A stretch of 5,007 nucleotides of DNA from an uncultured Collinsella sp. (lineage in GTDB: Bacteria > Actinomycetota > Coriobacteriia > Coriobacteriales > Coriobacteriaceae), in assembly GCA_900757705.1 (NCBI GenBank), contig CAAEOW010000171.1, positions 1-5,007 of the forward strand, given 5' to 3'. Numbering within the stretch: the first letter of the stretch is position 1; each line of letters opens with the position of its first letter. The position numbers and the translations under genes were made by a program. A model generated the notes under the pieces. The model ran no database searches. It had not been told where the DNA came from and saw nothing but the letters and a program-made list of their open reading frames with translations. Shown here piece by piece: positions 1-4,242 of the stretch.

Positions 1-669
1 CACGTGCCGCTGCCGCCCTACATTACCGATTACGAGGGCGATCCCGAGAAGTACCAGACCGTCTACGCCATGAAGGAGGAGCACTCGGCTGCCGCTCCCA
101 CGGCGGGTCTGCACTTTACGCCCGAGCTTATGGCTGCCATCGAGGCCAAGGGTGCCAAGTTTGCCGCCGTCGAACTCGAGGTGGGCATCGATACCTTCCG
201 TCTGGTGGAGGAGGACGACCCCACGCAGCACGTGATGCACACCGAGCGCTACCACGTGTCGCAGGAGGTTGTCGACGCCGTGCATAAGGCTAAGGCCGAG
301 GGACACCGCGTGATTGCTGTCGGTACCACCGCAGTGCGCTCGCTCGAGAGCGCCTTTGACGCTGAGGCACCGGTGTCCGATCCGGCCGTGACGGCGCGCT
401 ATTTTGAGGGCCGCGAGGACGGGGCCGATACGCTTGGCCGCGGTGACATCGTGGTGCGCGAGAACGCCACGACGCAGCTCTACCTCATGCCCGGATCGAC
501 CTATCACGTGGTCGACGCGCTGATCACAAACTTCCACGTGCCGCGCTCCACGCTCATGATGCTCGTGAGCGCGCTTGCCACCCGCGACCAGATCATGGAT
601 GCCTACGCCGCTGCTATCGAAGAGCGCTACCGCTTCTTCAGCTTTGGCGACGCGATGCTCATTTTGTAG
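1..669 (+). CDS. queA: S-adenosylmethionine:tRNA ribosyltransferase-isomerase QueA, 5'-truncated by the window edge
   Basis: QueA transfers and isomerises the ribosyl group of S-adenosylmethionine onto preQ1 at position 34 of tRNA, giving epoxyqueuosine; it is a soluble cytoplasmic enzyme. The reading frame is open from base 1 and ends at TAG 667-669, leaving about 222 residues of a family usually near 340-350, so roughly the first third lies outside. Family motifs seen in order: PLPPYI at the left edge, YQTVYA, AAPTAGLHFT (about 97-120), VGIDTF, HVMHTE, VIAVGTTAVRSLES (about 310-351), TNFHVPRSTLMMLVSA (from about 526) and the terminal RFFSFGDAMLIL. An internal GTG at base 4 is not a start, because the conserved region continues upstream of it. 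GIDTF stands where many QueA proteins have GLGTF; this looks like lineage variation. A structured repeat starts directly at the stop codon. tgt, the previous step of the pathway, lies 3.6 kb downstream on the same strand. The identification is secure. Confidence 0.96.
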   Translation, partial: HVPLPPYITDYEGDPEKYQTVYAMKEEHSAAAPTAGLHFTPELMAAIEAKGAKFAAVELEVGIDTFRLVEEDDPTQHVMHTERYHVSQEVVDAVHKAKAEGHRVIAVGTTAVRSLESAFDAEAPVSDPAVTARYFEGREDGADTLGRGDIVVRENATTQLYLMPGSTYHVVDALITNFHVPRSTLMMLVSALATRDQIMDAYAAAIEERYRFFSFGDAMLIL

Positions 670-833
670 GTTACGGCGTTTTACAAACGACGTAACCGGC
701 CGACGCTGCAAATCCGCCAGAGCGGCAATCTGACGTTCAATCGTCGGGCATGACCAGAAGGTCAATGCCCTCCTCTTTCACGTCACCTTGCTCGCTTAGG
801 GGCGTTTTCGCTGACTTTGCCAAAGCATCGGCA
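670..833 (+). repeat. Dispersed intergenic repeat, copy A (after queA)
   Basis: This non-coding stretch aligns with 3880-4114 over several ordered blocks: 698-709 equals 3911-3922, 726-740 equals 3939-3953 (CAATCTGACGTTCAA), 776-790 equals 3990-4004 (TTTCACGTCACCTTG), and 785-833 matches 4066-4114 without gaps at 39 of 49 positions. It opens with a hairpin (669-681 with 685-697, one mismatch, 3-base loop) whose first base is the last base of the queA stop codon. A second hairpin lies at 746-770. Copy A lacks 67 bases present in copy B; the gap falls exactly at a repeated ACCTTG. No open frame is shared by the two copies, so the unit is not coding. The strand is given relative to the upstream gene. 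Confidence 0.85.
746..778 (+). terminator. Probable intrinsic terminator of queA
   Basis: GGGCATGACC (746-755) pairs with GGTCAATGCCC (760-770), leaving a 4-base AGAA loop and one bulged A at 764. A pyrimidine-rich tail, TCCTCTTT, follows. The run of T is short and interrupted, so termination strength is uncertain. The homologous hairpin after the dehydrogenase gene has two compensatory pair changes and the same bulge, which supports the fold as real RNA structure. The first hairpin of the repeat (669-697) has no T tract after it and is less likely to be the terminator. Confidence 0.5.
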
Positions 834-869
834 GGTACTCATTGGGGACGTACTTAAATGAGTGCCTGC
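831..869. repeat. Inverted repeat 1 (13-bp arms) at the left end of the palindromic block
   Basis: GCAGGTACTCATT (831-843) pairs with AATGAGTGCCTGC (857-869). All 13 positions pair, one as a T-G wobble, around a 13-base loop. The loop contains GGGGACGTACTT, the left copy of the motif that recurs at 954-968 and, inverted, at 985-999. The left arm begins at the very end of repeat copy A, so this is the junction between the two repeat types. Confidence 0.75.
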
Positions 870-874
870 AGAAT

Positions 875-938
875 GAGAGTGGATAATCTCCCGTTTTTGG
901 CCTGCTTGGGGGCTCAAAGTGGGAGATTATCCACTCTC
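875..938. repeat. Inverted repeat 2: perfect 18-bp arms, 28-base loop
   Basis: GAGAGTGGATAATCTCCC (875-892) is the exact reverse complement of 921-938. The stem can extend inward by a few weak pairs (G893-T920, T894-G919, then three T-A pairs). No T tract follows on either strand, so it does not look like a standard intrinsic terminator. The absence of mismatches, next to diverged repeats, suggests either recent arrival or selection for the fold. Confidence 0.9.
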
Positions 939-948
939 GTCATTGGGC

Positions 949-1004
949 TAGTCGTTGGGGACGTTCTTGTTTGACTAGTCGTTTAAGAACGTCCCCAATG
1001 ACTA
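949..1004. repeat. Inverted repeat 3: 20-bp arms next to the minus-strand stop codon
   Basis: Bases 949-968 pair with 985-1004 at all 20 positions (one G-T wobble at 954/999) around a 16-base loop. The core is TTGGGGACGTTCTT. The 9-base word CTAGTCGTT occurs both at 948-956 and in the loop at 975-983. The right arm includes the TAG stop (minus strand, 1002-1004) of the coiled-coil gene. Seen from that gene, a strong hairpin begins at the stop codon but no U-rich tail follows. Confidence 0.9.
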
Positions 1005-2783
1005 CTTGCTTGCGAACAGCCAGACTAGGATGATCGCAAGGATTGCGGCGACGATGCAGACGATGGCGCCGGTGAATTTGATGCGTGAGTCGCGGGTGCG
1101 CTCTCGTACGTCGTCTTCGGCGGCCTCGAGCTGGTCGACTTCTTGCTCGGTCTCGGCGTGTTCGGCTTTGTCTCGGGCCAAGGATCCTGCAAGCGACTCA
1201 GTGATTTCTGGGTGGTCGTGCACCTCGGTCGCCTGTTCGATGATCGACTGTGCATGTGCGGCATCTGCTTGGGCGTTGGCGATGGTCTGCTCCTGCTCGC
1301 GGCGTGCCTTGTCCTCCGCGGCGATCTTCTCGCGCAGTTCGCGCTGACGAGTCGCGGCGGCGGTCTTCGCCGTCTGCAGCTCGTCGCGCGCGGCATCGGC
1401 TTCGGTCGTCACGGCTTGGTGCGCGCGTTTGGCTTCGGCAATGGGGGCTTGAGCCTGCTCGACGGCCTGCTCGGCTGCGGCAAGCGAGTGCTCAAGGTCG
1501 GCGGTGATGCGCGGGACATCTTCTTCGGCTTTACGCAGGGCATCTGCCGTGTCGGAAATCTGCATCGAGAGCTCGCTGGTGCGCACCGTATAGTTGGCGG
1601 GATTTGCCGAGGGATTGCGTTGCAGCTCGGCATACTCATGACGCAGCGTCTCGAGCTGGGCGCGCGTGGCGTCGACGGTTTGTTGTGCGGCGGCAATGCC
1701 GGCGTCTCGCTCTGCCTTCACCTTGTCGCGGATGCGCTTGGAATCCTCAAGACGTCGAACGAGGCGGTTGCCGGTCTCGCGTGAGCTCGCCTCGCGGGCC
1801 TCCACGGCGTCGAGCGCGGCCTTCAGACGGAGCTCAGTCGCGTCATCCTCTGTCTTCATTTGTTCGAGCTGACCCTTGAGCTCTGTCGCTTTGGAGGCGT
1901 GGGCATCACGATCAATCTCGGCGGCCGCTGCAGTCTTTTGGGCCGTGGCAATCGCCTGGCGCTGGTCGGCGACGATCTGGTCGTAGCGGCCTGCGATATC
2001 CTGGCGCGTCTCGAGTTCCTCGGCCTGATCGGCAATGCGCTGCTCAAGTTCGGCCAGGTGGGCGCGGGCATCGGCAAGTGCCTTTTTCGCGGCGTTCATC
2101 TCGCGCATGGCCGAGGCACCCTGGGCGATAAAGGTGCCCACGGCGTTCGCAGTGTTCGAGACAGCGGTCCCCAGATCGCGGCTCGCGGCGGAGGAGTGCG
2201 GGGCGGTCGGGCGAGCGGTGTCGGCAGCGTCCGCATCGGCAGTCTGCGGCACGGCGATATTGCCGGTACCGCCTTCGATCACAGAAAAGCCTGCTGCGTG
2301 CGGGTCGACCGCATCGGTGCCAATCGTGGGATGCTCGAGCTGCAGAAACGAGGGCATGGTGCTGCCCTGGTCGGCAACCGGAGTCTCGCCGGGTACGAAG
2401 GTCGAGGCTGCCTCGGCGGCCTCCTCTTCCTCGGCGTCAACGTCAGCGTCGGCCACGGCGTCTTTCATCGCTTTGACGGCATCCATCATGGAGTCCATGA
2501 CGGCGTCGAGCTCTTCTTCCGAAGATACCTCGATGGGGCCTGCTGCTTGCGGGGCGTTCTCAGTCTTGGGCTCGGTATCGCTCGGGTCCGGCTGCTCTAG
2601 CTGCTCTTCTTTATCTTGCTCTGCGGTGACATTTGCGTCTGCGGCCTCGTCTGCGGCGGCAGGAGCCTCCTCGACAGCGGCATCAATGCCGCCATCGCTG
2701 CTGGCAGAAGTGTCGCAGCCGTCGATGGCGTCTGCGGAATGATCAATATGCTGCTGAGTCTGGGGGTCCAGCTCGTCTGTCAT
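1002..2783 (-). CDS. Tail-anchored alanine-rich coiled-coil protein of unknown function
   Basis: I do not recognise a family. The 593-residue product has no signal peptide. Residues 1 to about 200 are acidic and low-complexity, rich in Ala, Asp, Glu and Ser, so probably disordered. A long heptad-like Ala/Glu/Gln/Arg-rich coiled coil runs from about 226 to 390 and from about 402 to 565, broken by NPSANPAN near 390-397, with a further likely kink at HDHPEI near 522-527. Residues about 571-590 (GAIVCIVAAILAIILVWLF) form one hydrophobic helix, followed only by ASK. This predicts a C-terminal membrane anchor with the bulk in the cytoplasm; a role as scaffold or envelope-associated structural protein is a guess. 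The start at 2783 was chosen because GAGGAG lies 9 bases upstream; the ATG two codons earlier (2789) is only 3 bases from it. It points away from the dehydrogenase gene, opposite in strand to every other gene here. The stop lies inside a palindromic element. Confidence 0.85.
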   Translation of the reverse strand: MTDELDPQTQQHIDHSADAIDGCDTSASSDGGIDAAVEEAPAAADEAADANVTAEQDKEEQLEQPDPSDTEPKTENAPQAAGPIEVSSEEELDAVMDSMMDAVKAMKDAVADADVDAEEEEAAEAASTFVPGETPVADQGSTMPSFLQLEHPTIGTDAVDPHAAGFSVIEGGTGNIAVPQTADADAADTARPTAPHSSAASRDLGTAVSNTANAVGTFIAQGASAMREMNAAKKALADARAHLAELEQRIADQAEELETRQDIAGRYDQIVADQRQAIATAQKTAAAAEIDRDAHASKATELKGQLEQMKTEDDATELRLKAALDAVEAREASSRETGNRLVRRLEDSKRIRDKVKAERDAGIAAAQQTVDATRAQLETLRHEYAELQRNPSANPANYTVRTSELSMQISDTADALRKAEEDVPRITADLEHSLAAAEQAVEQAQAPIAEAKRAHQAVTTEADAARDELQTAKTAAATRQRELREKIAAEDKARREQEQTIANAQADAAHAQSIIEQATEVHDHPEITESLAGSLARDKAEHAETEQEVDQLEAAEDDVRERTRDSRIKFTGAIVCIVAAILAIILVWLFASK

Positions 2784-3078
2784 AGGCATGCGCTCCTCAT
2801 CGTTGTTTGTCACCCTATGATAAAGTCTCGCGCCGACATCCCACGCGCCGCAGCAAAGTTTCAAAACGTGTTCGATAGCTCATTTGGATGACAAAAATTC
2901 GGCCTCTTTATCCGGTTCGTGCTTGACATCCCCTTCGCCGAATAACGTTGTGCCGTTCGCCTGCTGCGGTCTTTATTTTTCACTTGAACACGTTAAAGTT
3001 GCATTTCAGCTTTTGGCGCGTGAATTTGGGTGCGCGCAGTCGGCGGGCGTGCCCGTCGTGATTTGAAAGGACTTTCTT
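2784..3078. promoter_or_regulatory. Divergent intergenic region with a shared GAACACGTT word
   Basis: The 295 bases between the two divergent starts must hold both promoters. GAACACGTT occurs once facing each gene: on the minus strand at 2873 to 2865, ending 81 bases before the coiled-coil start, and on the plus strand at 2986-2994, ending 84 bases before the dehydrogenase start. The similarity extends loosely into AA-rich sequence and TTGC. This could be a common operator or part of similar promoters. A TTGACA at 2923-2928 would suit a plus-strand -35 box, but no good -10 lies 16-18 bases downstream. The dehydrogenase ribosome binding site is AAAGGA at 3066-3071, 7 bases before its ATG. Confidence 0.4.
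2793..2798 (-). promoter_or_regulatory. Ribosome binding site that decides the coiled-coil gene start
   Basis: The minus strand reads GAGGAGCGCATGCCTATGACA. GAGGAG is 9 bases from the second ATG (2783) and 3 bases from the first (2789), so the second is the better start; the first remains possible and would add two residues. The TTG-initiated extension up to 2864 has no ribosome binding site of its own and crosses the likely promoter region. A possible -10 element, TATCAT (minus strand, 2822 to 2817), lies upstream of this site but has no convincing -35. Confidence 0.7.
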
Positions 3079-3879
3079 ATGGGACTTTTCACTGGCAAGA
3101 CCGTGATTATCACCGGCGGCGGCAAGGCTACGCTTAAGGACGGCTCCGCTGGCTCCATCGGCTACGGCATCGATATCGCTTTTGCCAAGGAGGGCGCAAA
3201 CCTCGTCATTACCGGCCGCAACGTCGCCAAGCTCGAGGCTGCCAAGGAGTCTCTCGAGGCGGGGTACGGCGTTAAGGTTCTGCCTGTTCAGGCCGATGTC
3301 TCGGCTGGTCAGGACAACGAAGCCGTCGTCCAGAACGTCATCGACAAAGCGATTGAGGAGTTCGGTCGCATCGACGCCGTCGTCAACAACGCTCAGGCCA
3401 GCGCCTCGGGCGTGACCATTGCCGATCACACCATGGACCAGTTTGACCTGGCCATTTACTCTGGCCTGTATGCCACCTACCTGTACATGCAGAAGGCCTA
3501 TCCGCACCTGAAGGAGACCAAGGGCTCCGTGGTCAACTTTGCTTCGGGCGCCGGCCTGTTTGGCAACTACGGCCAGTGCAGCTATGCCGCTGCCAAGGAG
3601 GGCATCCGCGGCCTGACTCGCGTCGCCGCCAACGAGTGGGGCAAGGACGGCATCAACGTCAACATCGTTTGCCCGCTTGCCTGGACTGCTGCGCTCGAGA
3701 ACTTCCAGGATGCCTATCCCGAGGCGTTCAAGGCCAACGTCCACATGCCGCCGGCGGGCCACTACGGCGACGTCGAGAAGGAGATCGGCCGCGTGGTCGT
3801 TCAGCTCTGCGGCCCCGACTTTAAGTACATGAACGGCGAGACCGTCACCCTCGAGGGCGGCATGGGCCAGCGTCCGTAG
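3079..3879 (+). CDS. Short-chain dehydrogenase/reductase, probable NADP-dependent 12-alpha-hydroxysteroid dehydrogenase
   Basis: The 266-residue product is a full-length classical-size SDR with a Rossmann fold; it should be cytoplasmic and interconvert an alcohol and a ketone with NAD(P)H. Visible motifs: a stretched glycine-rich loop from TGGG (12-15) to GSIGYG (25-30); Arg47 after strand beta-2 (TGRN), favouring NADP(H); Asp73 (ADVS); NNAQ (103-106) in place of the usual NNAG; catalytic Ser156, Tyr169 and Lys173 (SYAAAK). The usual catalytic Asn of helix alpha-4 seems absent: YSGLYATY (127-134) fills that stretch. From memory, NNAQASASG, IYSGLYAT, ASGAGLFGN, GQCSYAAAKEGIRGL and ETVTLEGGMGQRP closely match characterised bile acid 12-alpha-hydroxysteroid dehydrogenases of gut clostridia and Eggerthella, so oxidation or reduction of the 12-hydroxyl of bile acids is likely; the substrate is inference. 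AAAGGA lies 7 bases before the ATG. It is transcribed alone, divergent from the coiled-coil gene, and is followed at once by repeat copy B with a terminator. Confidence 0.93.
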   Translation: MGLFTGKTVIITGGGKATLKDGSAGSIGYGIDIAFAKEGANLVITGRNVAKLEAAKESLEAGYGVKVLPVQADVSAGQDNEAVVQNVIDKAIEEFGRIDAVVNNAQASASGVTIADHTMDQFDLAIYSGLYATYLYMQKAYPHLKETKGSVVNFASGAGLFGNYGQCSYAAAKEGIRGLTRVAANEWGKDGINVNIVCPLAWTAALENFQDAYPEAFKANVHMPPAGHYGDVEKEIGRVVVQLCGPDFKYMNGETVTLEGGMGQRP

Positions 3880-4114
3880 GGGTTACGGCGTTTTGCCAAA
3901 CGCCGTAACGGGCCGACGCTGCGCGGGCCGCATTTGGACAATCTGACGTTCAACTTCAAGGGCGCGACCGAAAGGTCAGCGCCCTTTCGTTTCACGTCAC
4001 CTTGTCTCAAATGCGGCTCGCTCGCTGACTTATGCTCAACCTGCGGCGCCATTTTGCTTGAAGGTACCTTGCTCGCCCTGGCGGGTTTTCGCTGTCGGTG
4101 CCATAACATCGGCA
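3880..4114 (+). repeat. Dispersed intergenic repeat, copy B (after the dehydrogenase gene)
   Basis: This is the partner of 670-833, with the same block order. It opens one base past the stop codon with a perfect hairpin: GTTACGGCGTTT (3882-3893) against AAACGCCGTAAC (3898-3909), loop TGCC. The terminator-like hairpin follows at 3960-3984. Copy B carries 67 extra bases bounded by ACCTTG at 3999-4004 and 4066-4071. The two roughly 48-base stretches starting at these words resemble each other (ACCTTG, then TCGCTG, then CGG), so the extra part is probably an old tandem duplication. A plus-strand frame is open here (about 3934-4218), but copy A breaks it with a stop, so it is not considered a gene. 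Confidence 0.85.
3958..3992 (+). terminator. Probable intrinsic terminator of the dehydrogenase gene
   Basis: GGGCGCGACC (3960-3969) pairs with GGTCAGCGCCC (3974-3984) around a GAAA loop, a stable GNRA-type tetraloop, with a bulged A at 3978. Two A-T pairs (3958-3959 with 3985-3986) extend the stem. The tail CTTTCGTTT is moderately T-rich. Compared with the queA copy, two neighbouring base pairs differ on both sides of the stem (GC/GC here, AT/AT there) while pairing is kept. Confidence 0.6.
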
Positions 4115-4199
4115 TTTGTGTTGTTGGTAGAAGGCCTCTCATGGGTAGTCATTTAATGCGCCAGTTTCTGTCGAGTCGGTGCGGTTCGATGGTTGCTCG

Positions 4200-4205
4200 T
4201 ATAAT
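4200..4205 (+). promoter_or_regulatory. -10 promoter element of tgt
   Basis: A perfect TATAAT lies 37 bases before the tgt start codon, with little room for anything else between. No good -35 is found 16-18 bases upstream (CGGTGC at 4177-4182 is a poor match) and there is no TG extension, so the promoter may be weak or need an activator. It implies that tgt can be transcribed on its own here rather than only as part of a queA operon. The leader would be about 30 bases and contains AAGGAG at 4228-4233. Confidence 0.6.
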
Positions 4206-4242
4206 GGTTTGCGTATGAGCCGCAACCAAGGAGTTCCAGTTT

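Larger units (their letters stand above)
836..1004. mobile_element. MITE/REP-like palindromic element, non-coding
   Basis: The outer 26 bases are terminal inverted repeats: 836-861 against 979-1004 pair at 23 positions plus one wobble, with two mismatches. The core of each is CATTGGGGACGT..CTTAAA. Inside lie a perfect 18-bp inverted repeat (875-938) and a second, direct-orientation copy of the end motif (TTGGGGACGTTCTT, 955-968). There is no room for a transposase, so any movement would need one in trans. From memory, similar TTGGGGACG-type palindromes accompany REP-associated tyrosine transposases (Y1 family) in several bacterial groups; that link is inference. No clear target-site duplication is visible. 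The right edge overlaps the stop codon of the minus-strand gene. Confidence 0.6.

Noticed and set aside
875..1004. Inverted repeats 2 and 3 as intrinsic or bidirectional terminators
   Set aside because: Neither hairpin is followed by a T-rich run on either strand, so their position beside gene ends is not enough to call them terminators.
831..1004. CRISPR array
   Set aside because: The repeats are inverted, few and nested, without regular spacers or neighbouring cas genes.
1143..2742. Several long plus-strand open frames opposite the coiled-coil gene
   Set aside because: They overlap a gene with clear protein-like composition, have Ser/Ala/Arg/Gly-biased or low-complexity translations, and lack convincing start signals. 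They are antisense shadows of GC-rich coding DNA.
2784..2864. N-terminal extension of the coiled-coil protein to a TTG start at 2864
   Set aside because: There is no ribosome binding site before the TTG, the added residues are unlike the acidic N-terminus, and GAGGAG sits properly before the ATG at 2783.
2884..3066. 60-codon leader frame (TTG start) ahead of the dehydrogenase
   Set aside because: There is no ribosome binding site, the start is weak, and it has no recognisable features; overlap of its stop with the ribosome binding site looks accidental.
2980..3762. 260-codon minus-strand open frame opposite the dehydrogenase
   Set aside because: It lies antisense to a well-recognised SDR gene and its translation resembles no protein I know; it is a codon-bias shadow.
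3934..4218. 94-codon plus-strand frame in repeat copy B
   Set aside because: The homologous frame in copy A is broken by a stop within the second hairpin, the frame runs through hairpins and the tgt promoter, and there is no ribosome binding site.
4115..4242. preQ1 riboswitch ahead of tgt
   Set aside because: The leader after the TATAAT is only about 30 bases, and I see no preQ1-I type hairpin with an A-rich tail. A short GGTTGC/GCAACC pairing (4191-4196 with 4222-4227) overlaps the promoter.
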